Shown here: one piece after another, positions 25,141-36,140 of the stretch
Numbering within the stretch: the first letter of the stretch is position 1
How the letters are laid out: each line of letters opens with the position of its first letter
DNA from: Polytrichum commune
Lineage: Eukaryota > Streptophyta > Polytrichopsida > Polytrichales > Polytrichaceae
Assembly: GCA_950295325.1 (NCBI GenBank)
Contig: OX485803.1
Coordinates: 61,273,554 to 61,337,553 of the forward strand
Reading direction: 5' to 3'
Length of the DNA: 64,000 nucleotides
The notes under the pieces: generated by a model
What the model saw: only the letters and a program-made list of their open reading frames with translations
Databases searched by the model: none
What the model was told of the DNA's origin: nothing
Program-made: the position numbers and the translations under genes

Positions 25141-25298
25141 ATGCCTAAACCCTTGCCTGCGAGGAACCAATGTACGGGTTGGTTCGCCCCAGCCTTATGA
25201 ATGCACGGTCATAGCAAGGCAAGACAATGGGATAAGATGTCTTCAGGGAAGGAGTCCACACAATCGTTTCGGTAAATTATCTCGCTAGTCAATGAAAT
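25141..25298. other. Spacer
   Basis: No recognised feature. Confidence 0.5.
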
Positions 25299-25517
25299 GG
25301 AAGAACTGGTTGCTAGTTGCAAATGAACCGGTGGAGTTTGATAAATAACCGGTTGGAGTTTTGGAATTTAAAGAAAATTACTGACCATTTTAGAGGAATT
25401 TATAGAATGTACCCTAATTTCATAAAGGAAAACTAAAAGAGGTCATCATGTAACGAGTTGCACTTGAAAACACTAGGATATCAACTGCTTATGCCCAAAA
25501 ATCTCCCTAGACATTGT
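25299..25517 (+). repeat. Interspersed repeat family A, copy 4
   Basis: Contains 'aaccggttggagtt', 'attttagaggaatttata', 'catgtaacgagttg' and 'cttatgcccaaaaatctccc', in the same order as the copy at 60796. Confidence 0.65.
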
Positions 25518-26718
25518 TGGTAGTTACTACATTCATCGTTTCAATTTGACCACAAAACTAAAGGACATAGTTTAGAGAAGGGTTGGAGATGTTAAGAAAT
25601 GAAAATTGATGTGTGGAATTTTTATTTGTTACGGGTGTATTATTTGAACAACATTTTGCTACTACGTCTATGTGTTTGATCAAAAAAATTATGGTTTTCG
25701 TATACATGAACTTTTTTTTTCTATATACTTAACCATGCTTGCTCCCGGAGAAGTACTTGACAAAAAGGGGAAAATAATGAAATATGTGATGAAGGGTTTG
25801 GAGGGACACAATCAATTGTTATGATGCAATGTGTTTTCCATTGCTTGATTTGTTTGAGAATATTTTGCATAATGCAATCTATGTCACCAGCACTATTCAT
25901 GCCAATCATGTGGGTTTGCCCAAATCGCTCACTAATAAGATGTTGATTAAAAAACACACACACCAAGGAGTTATGTTTGGTGGTCGCGTTCGTTTGGATA
26001 GTTATGTGCGGTGTCTTGGATCGACCACAAACAAGTTTTGAGTATTTTTGCTCATGCACCCACCATGCACCTCCCCACAACAAAGGGGATTATTGTGATT
26101 TCGTTGGTTGAGATAACCAAAATAATAATTTTCAACACGCAGTGGACATTAACCACTCTATGTACACCTATATAACCACATAGGAAGATCACATATATGC
26201 TCTTTGAAAAGTCGTCCCAAGTTGAGATTGAGTCACCTAAATCTCATTCTTATGATATTAGATTTGTACAAAACTTACTAATAAAATTATATTTTCTTGG
26301 ATTTACTACACATCAAAAGAGGCCAAACTTTCTAAAAAAACCATAATAGGCTTGTCTACCTTAAATATTCTATGTCCAAAAAAAAGAACAATCGCAATGA
26401 ATGAGGGTGGCACTAGATCACTCTATCCACTATTGTTGGTAGTCATGTGCACCAAATCCGAAATGGAGAATCGTGTTCAGCGCAATTTGTGTCCAGGGAT
26501 GGTACCCATTAAATGGACTGCCATGAATAATATTTTGAAACCTTAGGCAGCCCATGCAATAAGAGAATATTGTTGGCTGTTTGGGATGTGTGCCAAGAAG
26601 CACATTGGTGTACACTGTACTTGTATAGCAGACCGTGCTATTTAGTCACTTTAATATAAAAAAAATTCTTCTTTAGTTGGTTCCACAAGTTGACGATTCT
26701 GTACATTCCTCATGTGAA
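25518..26718. other. Spacer, no gene recognised
   Basis: A 120-codon minus-strand frame (25721-26083) overlaps a plus-strand frame and shows no motif. No gene called. Confidence 0.5.
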
Positions 26719-27023
26719 GGCCACACACGTTTAAAAATGTTGGTTTCGAAACAGAGTTTAGTAATCCATGGTAAAAAAAAACTTTGGCCTTGACATGTGC
26801 CTAATTTCAAGGAGCTTGGTTTCAATTCATTTTCAATGCCAATCCAAGATGGCGGTTTTACAAAGCTAAACTTCCGTTTTTGATTGGCCGATTCTCACTC
26901 GAAAAAGAGGGACCGGCCTTGAAACTACGCTCCTCAAAGTTGGGCACATGTCGAGGCCGAAATTCTCTTACCTTAGCTTACCAACCTCTGTTTCGAAACC
27001 GTCCTTTTCAGACATGTGTGGCC
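26719..27023. mobile_element. Foldback element: ~305-bp long inverted repeat
   Basis: Almost the whole element is palindromic. The ends are GGCCACACACGTTT and its counterpart inverse GGCCACACATGTCT. Further inward, arm blocks pair in order: 'ggtttcgaaacagag', 'ggcctYgacatgtgcc', 'gaggagc.t.gtttcaa' and 'ccaatc.aa'. The arms meet near 26865. A transcript would form a hairpin of about 150 bp per arm. This fits a foldback MITE and possibly a small-RNA source. No clear target duplication was found. A 77-codon plus-strand frame in the right arm is incidental. Confidence 0.85.
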
Positions 27024-28545
27024 TCCCCTTCATTGTCAGGTGCTACTTATTTTACGACGCACCTTTTTGGCTCACCCATACCTAGAAGATCATCTCAAAT
27101 AATCTATGATTAGATTGCGTCAAGCCGCTCCATTTGTACTATAACTTATTATTTCTGTCATGTGACTAATGATGCTGACCACTCGATCATCATGTTGCAA
27201 GTGACATGAAACATTCAACGTTTAGGCTGCATATTCCTACAGTTGTGAGTTTAGTAGACTAAAAACCATTCAAACACATTCTCATCTTTAGACACAACTT
27301 GAATAATAACTTCTATCCAGTTACTTCGCAAAGCGCGTTGTTCCTGTTGAAATTGCTGGACCTTGATGTGTTTTTTACAAAGAGAAAAAAAATGATAGCC
27401 ACTGGAGGTTGGCATCAATGGCATGCGTGTAAGACACTTCACCCTTGAGCTAGGATAGGTTGCACTGTAAGCGATGTTATCTACAAATTTTGTATCAATT
27501 GGTTGATCATTGTGAAATCAAAAACAAAAATTCAGGTCAGTTTTCATTGACTGTCACCTACAAACCATCCAATAACTGTCAAGATGAACATATATTTCAT
27601 TTATAAATCTAAAATCAACCATCAAAGGTATGACAATTTAGTGTTAGAATGGGTGCCACATGATTCAGTGTGCTTCCATATTAACTTTTACAGCACTTCA
27701 TAATCAGAGTGGATGTAGGAATGGAAACCATAAAGGCACATGTTCAATATCATAAGGGAAGTGGGTTCAGAGCTAGAAGTGTCCACTTTAGGCCCTTAAC
27801 TCAGCATCATTAAGAACATTAGCTGGCATATAGTGTTGTGTTGTGGGGCGGTCCACCACGAATTAGTGCGGTCTACTATAATAGGGACTCACTTATTGAC
27901 TTAATGAACAATAATAATAAAAGGTGCTCTATATCACAAAACTGTCTTACAGACAAATCTGATACTGCTGTGGTTTAGGGTTAAGAGCATCAATATCAAC
28001 ATTCTGAGGGTATGACATTAGAGGAGACAGCAATACTTTCATGTCATCTGCCCTTCCTCTTCCTCATTTCTAGATGATTATGTGCAAGGGAGCTTCCCTT
28101 GCATAAACCATTGCAAATTTTGCCACTTTAGCAATACAGTAGAGATGTAGGCGCTTTAGAATCAATGTCCGTTTTAGGTACAGATGTGCGTCTGCATATA
28201 ATTTTCACATTTTCGTTTTCACTTCTCAGCCCTACTCTACAGGGTGTAATATCTTACTAGGATAGAATTGGTTAGTCCTGAGCCTTGGACTAATATGTGC
28301 CTTCATAATGACAATATGAAATATCAAGTGCACTTTTGTTGTGCATGAAGTCAGGAAATCGTAAGGAAGCCTGCTGGCACTAACATGGGAATTATGCTTA
28401 GCATGTTGTTCAAGTACTAACCATCCTCTACAAGAATTGCTATCTCCTCGCATGGTTTATGCAGTACAAAAACACTGGAACTGACAATGACCGACAACAC
28501 AAAAATTGAACATCCTGTCTGCTCATTGCTGGAAGACAGCAATGC
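27024..28545. other. Downstream spacer of AAR2
   Basis: No gene recognised. This is the 3' side of AAR2 (minus strand); no confident AATAAA signal was found close to the stop codon. The 3' untranslated region presumably starts in the upper end of this interval. Confidence 0.5.
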
Positions 28546-31500
28546 TCAAGCTTCGTCTTCAGGAACAACCACTGGTGCATACTGCAAGCAACAGAAAAAG
28601 AGCCACCAACCATATGTTAGCATTAGCTTCAGTACTTTTAACAAGTGTGTAAGAAGAACTACGCTGCAATCATATTAGAGATTCCATACATCTATGTCTT
28701 GTGAGTGCACTTCACTCTGCTGTTTATAATATTAAGTGTCACATACACTATTTGCAAAGGGTATAAACTAGGTGCCTAGAAATGTCAAGTCCACTAATTG
28801 TCAACATGACAATGTTTGTCAGTATAAGTAACCTTTCAAAATGAATGATTTTTCACAGTTCGACATTTTGTGTTGCACATTAAAGAACACAGATTAACCA
28901 ATTTAATGCATGTGGTGGTAATTCCTGAAACATGCATTAAATTACCAACTCTCAAAATTAATGAGGGCTGAATTTTTTTACTGAGTGATACATGCTCATT
29001 TACCATTCATGTCAAAAAATTAGTGCGTGCCCTATAGTGATTGTAGAGTGCATAATTTATTTTCATGAGCACAAAGAGGCTTCTTCTTTCAATCTGCACC
29101 ACTCACTTCTCAAGCATCTCGTAACACTAAGAAATTTAAGAGAGTTTGCATTCAGAGTTTCCAGTACTTTGTCACTTTGGGCTCCCAAAACCTAGATCTG
29201 CTGATGACACTAATTGCATAGTGTGAAGAAATTTAGTATCACTTTCATTAGTTTCCCACACGCACTATTAGCCCACCCTCACTAAATGGGATAATCACTA
29301 TACTGAGACGATGGATTACATTTTAGTATGCAAAAGGAAGATATTGTTGAGCATACTAATGCCAAGTGTTACGCATTTACACTTGTTGGTTGACCATTGT
29401 GTAACCTAGGCATAGACCTCATAATACTAATGCCAAGATATTAGTGAACACTAATGCCAAGCCTCATCAAGTTGACCTACACATAGGCCTCATAATAGGG
29501 CAAGTGACACTAAATACCATTAACAGTGTAGTGTAATACACATTTCCAAGCTCCTGATTGTCAGTAAGCTATAATATAGTGTGGTTGCATGATATCTGAG
29601 GCCACCCTCCTAGTTACACATAAAGCGGAGTCCACCAACAAATCAATTTGAGGAGTGATAATATAACTGACCTCATTGTCCAAGTCTGTCTCTGTAAGAT
29701 CATCTACTGTCCATCCAAGGACTGACTCCACTAGTTTTTTCAACCTCTTTGCCTGCATGATATTAACAATTATCATTTATCAAGAAATCATCAGCAGAGA
29801 AACACCTCAAGAAAATATCTTGTTGAATTTGAGATCCAGTTACCCAGACATTGCTTATACAACAGACTGGCATTCTCCTAGCAAAAGGTTTGAAGTCATT
29901 CAGCAAGTAAGATGACAACCTATTTGCATGACATGGAAACTTTATGCATTCTTTATTAGAAGGCACATTTGATGTACTAAAGGATTCTGAATATCATTAG
30001 TTGGTGAAGCTTAAGTGCTCATACTAGCACAAGCTTCTTTGGCATAAAAGTGCACAATATTGGAGAATGAAATTCACATGTTAGACACTGCAAAACCAGA
30101 TCTAGGTTTACTGTATCCAGGACTGCCAAGAGGTACATATTGAACAGGGTGAATTACAATCATCTATTCAATAACAGGTATCCTTATAAGTATCCTCTTT
30201 TAGACAACACACAAATATCAGTAACCAGGGATTGAAGCTAAACAAAATTCTACACCTCACTACTGCAGAGAACACAGAAATGATAGATTTCCCACAAACC
30301 TGGCGTAAAAGGTCACCATCAATTGGATGTGCATCTCTGATGACCGCAAAAAAATTCTGTGCAGAAGATTACAACCATTCAGAACAAGGATTCAAAGATG
30401 AGGCTCTTCTATTTCCTTCTGTATAATTTTTGTATTTAACAGCTTTGTCTGCTAAGAAACATCATGGTTTGGTAACTATTTTGTGAATGCCCCCTGATAA
30501 AAAGAAACACACAAAGTTGCATGGATAGGTTGACTGATACTTAGTTAGACAAATCCAGATGTACACTCGCTCAACATGAGAAAAGTTGCTCACCTTAAAA
30601 TGATGTTTTAAAAAAATATCCTCAGAAAACCAGCTATCATCAAGCATGGGGCCTTCTGATGTTGACGATCCCCCTTGCAGACCTTGCTTCAGCTGCCAAT
30701 ATAGAACCTCCAGGAACTGACACAAAAATTGAGAAGATCTGGTGAGAACTATGTACTTGAAATAAGAACTAATCCATTATGCCAGTAAACCATGAAGTAA
30801 AACATGGAGTAGATTACAAGGACATATACCTTGGTGAACAGATATGTACGGGTGTGCAATGGCTGCAGCAAACACCACACTGTTACTTAGTGCTTGCCAG
30901 ATCATAAGGCAACCATGATCAATTTCAACAAATAAATCCATCAGAAAAATCAATCGTTTTGAAGCATGCACCTGTAATAGGCAACTATTTGTAGGGAAAA
31001 TAAATTACAGGTGGTTTATCAAGAATCTGGGAAACAATATGCAATGGAATTGACATTCTGATCCCCAACTTAGCTGTTTACACTGACTAATTACATCGAA
31101 TGCACTTGAAGGTTGTCCTGGTGAAGTAGACAATGACATCACATGTATCCAATTAATACATACCACATGTGCAATCTTAAGGTAAAGACCAAGAAGATAC
31201 TTACAGCATTCTCACAACCGAATAGAAAGCTCACTAATGCCTTCCACTGTCCAAATGCTTCGAGTGATTGCCCCATCTGATATCAACAAGACTTAACTTT
31301 ATAAATGATAGCACTCTATCTTTTCAAGATTTTATCTTACCAAAGCTTCCTCAGTGATGGGCAGAGATGATTGAGGGTTAGGACTGAAAAGATTAGAAAC
31401 TATTAACAAGTTGACCACTGTAAGATCAGGAGTGACGTTTGAGCACATAATCATTGATGAACAGCTGATATCCTAATACAGATAAGGATATGAGAAGAAA

Positions 31501-34500
31501 ACCTAGACCCAAGAACATGACACAACTCTGAATTACACTGCTGGATGGTGACATATTTGACAAGCCAATTTAACAGTATGATCTATACCCTGGAGTGTAC
31601 CCTAAACTGCACCCTCACTCTGAGCAGTACAAACTTCACACTAAAATGTCTGGATAAGGTTGTTCAACTTGTAGCTCTACATAAACCAACCAGAAAACAC
31701 AGGGGTATGCCATTGAGTTCTTATGAAATGCAGGTATGTGGATCATGAACTCATTGTCAAACCTCTAAGGTCACTCTGAAATCATCACTCTGGGTTTGAA
31801 CGTTGGGTTGAACCTATAAAATCATGTCCATCTCTGTTGAGTTTGCATTCATGTTCAATACATCACACTAAGAGTGTCACAGCTATTCCTTTGAGGACTT
31901 AAACAGATTTCAATCATTGTTAGCTTTGGTACATGTGAAGTGGTGTGCACTTGGGAGTTCAAGAATAGGCTCAAACCAAAAAGGCAATAAATGCAAATTG
32001 TAGCTCCCCTAAGAGAAGGCCCTCATCCCCTCCATACAAATCCGCCAACAGTGATTCCAACTCTTGGCTCTGCGCACATACCCACAAAATTACTCTAGAA
32101 GTGCAACTACATGACCTGTTAAATTAACTTCCTGCAGCCTACTGTGATCCTAGGCTCGGTAGCCTGAAAGACACGCAGTTCAACAAAGATACTTTGTGAG
32201 ATGCTCTTTTGAGGTTGCACCTACACGACTCAAAGGCTAATGTTCGCCTACACTATTTCATCATTTTACTGTACATATGCTGAAGAGCTACAGGTCTCTA
32301 GGTAGAACCTCAAAAACAGCTGACAATTTCAAACATAGACATGTTGATAGATTGTAAGTTACAGCCCATGATGATACATAAAACTGCATATTTTGAAATT
32401 TGTATCCTACCAAAACCTTCTTGATGCTGGACAGTGGTCATCAAGGGCTAGGGCTAGCAGAATAAGAACAATTCACCTAAAGAGTAAAAGTAACGTATAT
32501 TGTCGTACATCTCTCTCAGGGAATTAAAATGGAGTATTGGGTTGACACCTACTTTGTCCATATTTAGAGCTGTCAACTCTGATGGTGACATCCCAACCCG
32601 TTTGATCAAGCCAGGAAGCTGAGTGTAAAAACAACGACCACAAGTGCTTGGCTTATTTTCTTCTTTGTCTCCAGTTGTCACTTCTTTGTCAAATCTTGGC
32701 TTGAGTTTAGCCATATGCTCATACATTCTCTTCTCTGCAGCAGTTCGTGGTGCTTTGTTCACCAGAGCAGCTTCCGCCATCACCGATATATCACCACCAA
32801 CAGGTTCTACAGCCACCAAGGAGTGTAGAATTGTGATGAAAGATCAAAGTTTTCGTGGGTCAATGTAACCAGATGACCTTGCACATGGAAAATACATCCT
32901 TTATGCAGATTGCTGTGCAATTCACTCAAATGACCAGAATGCGATGATGAGGTTGGCTATACTTACGAAGCCGGTCAATTACATCTGGAGTGATATAGTT
33001 GGAGAGATGCTGCCAGGTTGCATGATGAGGGAGGTCATAGGGTGCTAAATATTGATCAAACTCCATGTTACGTACTCCCTGGGCATAACGCTCTTCCTGC
33101 AATACCATTCTGCTTCTGCAACTGTCATCTTACAACCCTTCCAGCATTTATTTGCCACCTTCTGCACATATCTTGAAACCCAAGGAAGCAAAATGTAGTT
33201 TCTGCCAATGGCCTTATGTACCAGAATAGAAGAGGACAGAGAGTTTTTAAACGTTCCCTACATTCTTTTCCCTCATGGATGACAATTATCTATTATAGGA
33301 ATTTCCTCATGATCTAGAGGATGTTTTCAGAACTATAAGGAAAAACTACAGAAATTCTACTTTTGGCTACTCAGTAAACAAAAAGCAATGTGTTTTCTGT
33401 GGGCAATCCTCAACTTGATGAATTGAGGCTATTGACAACTGCCACATAATTTTCCTTGATTCAAGATCAGATTTTGCCTTTCTTATGCTTCCACTTGTAA
33501 GACCAAACACCAACAAAATTTCCTAAACAGTCACACAAAGTTGGCCTAACCCTAAGGATGTAGCACGCCATACCTCACTAGCATCTGGAAGCATGGCTAA
33601 GTGCTCCTGTTTGGAGTCCCACTGTCTCACAACAACCTGCATCAGAAGTGAGAAACCCTACACTTAGAGCATCATTGCAGTAAGGAAAATAAAATCAAAG
33701 AGAACCAGAACCACAAGGAGTCAGACAAACGCTAGAGATCTTAAACTGATACAGAGGAATCAGATGACCAGGTAAGTCAAGCAGCAACTATGACTCACAT
33801 TATTTAGCATTATCTATCCAACTCTTGTCACGCATGGGAGGCATACCTGAGAAGATACAACATAAACAAAAAAGCCAGTGATTGGTGATGTATCGCCTCC
33901 AAATCTGTGCATGACATGATATATATGAAGTTCATCCAGGAACTTTGCAGCCTTCATTCATAAGTACAGGCATGTTGCAAACTTTACGATTTTACCAGCA
34001 TTATGTTCTGCTTCAATTGGATGTCCCCAAACTATTGCATTTTCTTAATCCTATAGCATTTTCAGCAGCCTTGCACTTAGCAATTGTCATCGCAAACTGT
34101 TTCCTGCTCTTCACCCATTATTTCTTTTTTAGCCGAAATTGTTATTGCCAATATCATCAAATGGTCACTCTTAGACAAAAGTAGACAACAAAATAAAGAG
34201 TATTAGTTGGTTCCAGACACAATTAGGTTGATACGGTCATACCAATATCCAAAATTTACTTGGTGCCTGTTGCAGCGAATGGATACCATAAACTAGCTCT
34301 TGTTCACAAGTCATGTAGGCTGCGATGGATTCAAAGGGAAAATAAGAGGTGCAGACAACCTACCGGCTTGCAGCACTGTAGTAAATAAAATGAGGCCCCG
34401 GAGGCATCATTTTAACTCCTTTAAAATTTGGCCCCACAACAAACATCTGCATGTGCACTTGTTCTATGAGCGCCTTAATGGTGAAGATGAGCTGAGATTG

Positions 34501-35890
34501 ATAGAGTTTAAATATTAAGAAATGGAAAGCTGTGGTGTTGATGCTTCTCAATAATGGATTCAAATGTCACCAGAAACTGCCCACCCCAAAATTATCAACT
34601 CAACACTTTCCAAAAAATTAGTTGCAGAACACTCTGCCATCTCAACCAATGTATTTGTGGAAGAAAAGTCTGGAAATTTCAAGCTCCATTCAAAACCAAA
34701 ATAAGGCCCACTTCTCGTTGTCAAGAAGACTGAGTTCATAGACAATGCTTCCTACAGTGAGTCTGTGCAAAATCTTTTTGTATACATGCACTTGTCTTCT
34801 AGAAGCACAGGCCTAAACCATTGCAAAACTCTGATGAATCAAAAGGCCAGTCCCCTTCAAGGATCGTGGCTTGGCCTCATTCCAAACCTTTGCAGTAGAC
34901 TATTTTCAATCTGAGGGTGGCTTAAAACCAGGCCTTAATCCAGATTCCAAGATAAGCCAACTAAGGTGACCTTCCTAGCGCTTGATTTCTGGTGCACCCT
35001 GCCCCATATGGTCCATCCACACACTCACAATTATAGTGTGGGCATCTGGGTAGACTGGATACTTTCAACCCACCGTGTGGGAACTAGGGGCTTTCCCTTG
35101 GGGAGATAGGTGAGGCCAGCTTGTCCCCAAGCTTTCAAGGCGTTCACCTTTGAAAAGAGAAATTTGTCTTTGGGGCCCGTTTCGGGTCGGGATTACATAT
35201 AGACTTAGACCAACTCAAATAAAAGATGTACCAACAACGGAATCATCTTTCTTTCTTTTCAATTTGATCGCAACATAATACTACAATTCATTAACCAAGA
35301 CAAAAAGCCAAGCCCTGGCATGTCACCGAAGATGGGTGACCTTTTCGGTGCACCTCACCACATATGTCCACCACCACATATGTCCGCCCAATCGTAGTGG
35401 GGTATCCCAACCGTAGTGGGGTATCCGGGTGAATTGGATATTTTCAACCAGCCATGTTGACCATGTTGAAGCGAAGTCCTTAGGGGCTGCCTGCGTGAGA
35501 TACGTCCACGCTCCATTCAAGCTCATTCAAGGTGTTCGACTTTTAAAGAGGGCAGTATTCTTGAGGGCCCTCTAATCCTCCGCCCGTTTTGGGGATTATA
35601 TATAGACTTGGATCAACTCAAAGATGAAGCAACACCATAATTCACACCGATGGCAACATCGGCGTCATCTTTCTCTCTTTTCCAATCTGGTCGCAACAAT
35701 TCGTGAAGCAAGACGAAAATCGAGGCTACAGCATGTAACCGAATGCAACGAACAATGCAGGTGAAATAACCTGGAGATCGATGCCAAAGGACGTGGACGC
35801 AGGTACGTTGAGAAAGAGGAGCGAGGCGCCCGCTTTGACCAGGTGCAGGGCTTGGTCAGAGTCCATGTTCACATGGTAGGGTGTAGCCAT
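28546..35890 (-). CDS. AAR2: AAR2 splicing factor homolog (U5 snRNP / Prp8 assembly factor), 13 coding exons, 400 aa
   Basis: AAR2 binds the RNase H-like and Jab1/MPN parts of Prp8 and holds U5 snRNP in a precursor state before Brr2 joins. Coding exons (complement): 35771-35890, 34364-34446, 33847-33904, 33574-33636, 32967-33096, 32553-32806, 31977-32069, 31205-31276, 30830-30862, 30594-30716, 30300-30356, 29672-29752, 28546-28581. All introns are GT-AG and all junctions keep phase; the sum is 1,203 nt. Family landmarks: FGIDLQ at the end of exon 1; GPNFKGVKMMPPGPHF (exon 2), close to human GPKFRGVKMIPPG; SPITGFFVYVV (exon 3); LSNYITPDVI (exon 5); LLLGELQFAFIAFL (exon 7); LFTKFLEVLYWQL across exons 9-10; LDDSWFSED (exon 10); YAPVVVPEDEA then stop (exon 13). 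N-terminal domain is about residues 1-150, helical C-terminal domain about 200-390. The length is normal for plant AAR2 and no defect is seen. The ATG at 35888-35890 gives the usual short N-terminus (MATPYHVNMDSDQALHLV). Intron 12 carries a MITE. Function is from family knowledge. Confidence 0.96.
28712..29533 (+). mobile_element. TIR element family B, copy 4, inside the last AAR2 intron
   Basis: Begins 'cactctgctgtttataatat' followed by 'taagtgtcac', and ends 'gtgacactaaataccattaa' then 'cagtgtag'. Interior markers are shared with the copy at 19152 ('tttgcaaagggtataaactag', 'gagcatactaatgccaag', 'cataggcctcataatagggc'). At about 820 bp it is longer than the 429-bp copy, with an extra central block (about 28870-29230), so it may be nested. 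It lies wholly within intron 12 (28582-29671) in antisense to AAR2 and spares both splice sites. Confidence 0.65.
34990..35640. repeat. Two diverged copies of a ~300-bp repeat in AAR2 intron 1
   Basis: Copy 1 (about 34990-35250) and copy 2 (about 35340-35640) share, in order, 'ggtgcacc', 'ccacatatgtcc', 'gg(g/a)tattttcaacc', 'aggggct', 'caaggcgttc.ac.tttgaaaag', 'gggattacatatagact' and 'caactcaaa'. The offset is about 380 bp. Together they fill about half of the 1,324-bp first intron. The class is unknown, but the dense, less AT-rich text looks like a repeat family member duplicated in tandem. Confidence 0.65.
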
Positions 35891-35930
35891 TATGTCTCCT
35901 CCACACCTCCTTCCCTTTGCAACACAATCA

Positions 35931-36100
35931 CCTCGCTTGAAGGCTTCAGCTTCCACAGAAACACAAAGAATCCCTTGATTTGCAACACAAATCGCCTCGC
36001 TCGAAAGCTTCAGCTTCCACAGAAACACAGAGAATTCCTTGATTTGCAACACAAATCGCCTCGCTCGCGTGCTTCAGCTTCCCATAGAAACAGACAGGGG
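35931..36100. repeat. 64-bp tandem repeat in the AAR2 5' region, ~2.7 copies
   Basis: Units begin 'cctcgct(t/c)g' at 35931, 35995 and 36059, an exact 64-bp period. Each contains 'gcttcagcttccacagaaac', and the first two also 'ccttgatttgcaacacaaat'. The array starts about 40 bp upstream of the AAR2 start codon, so it probably lies in the 5' untranslated region or core promoter. Confidence 0.93.
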
Positions 36101-36108
36101 ACTTTACG

Positions 36109-36140
36109 TTTAGGGTTTAGGGTTTAGGGTTTAGGGTTTA
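36109..36140 (-). promoter_or_regulatory. Telo-box-like array (AAACCCT)4.6 upstream of AAR2
   Basis: Four complete TTTAGGG units plus TTTA on the plus strand, i.e. AAACCCTAA-type telo boxes in the sense of AAR2, 219-250 bp upstream of its ATG. In plants telo boxes are known in promoters and 5' regions of translation and RNA-processing genes, where Myb-like/TRB and Pur-alpha factors bind. Regulatory function here is inferred from position. Confidence 0.75.

Noticed and set aside
30777-30971. A 64-codon frame inside AAR2 (MHASKRLIFLMDLF...)
   Set aside because: It overlaps the true 33-nt exon 9 in another frame. The in-phase exon PLHTRTYLFTK fits the family, this frame does not.
31335-32465. 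Possible duplicated exon in AAR2 introns (similar ~65-bp segments near 31335 and 32404)
   Set aside because: Similarity is weak, neither segment fits the AAR2 protein, and the complete in-phase gene model needs neither.
36109-36140. A true chromosome end
   Set aside because: Fewer than five TTTAGGG units with unique sequence on both sides; interstitial or regulatory.
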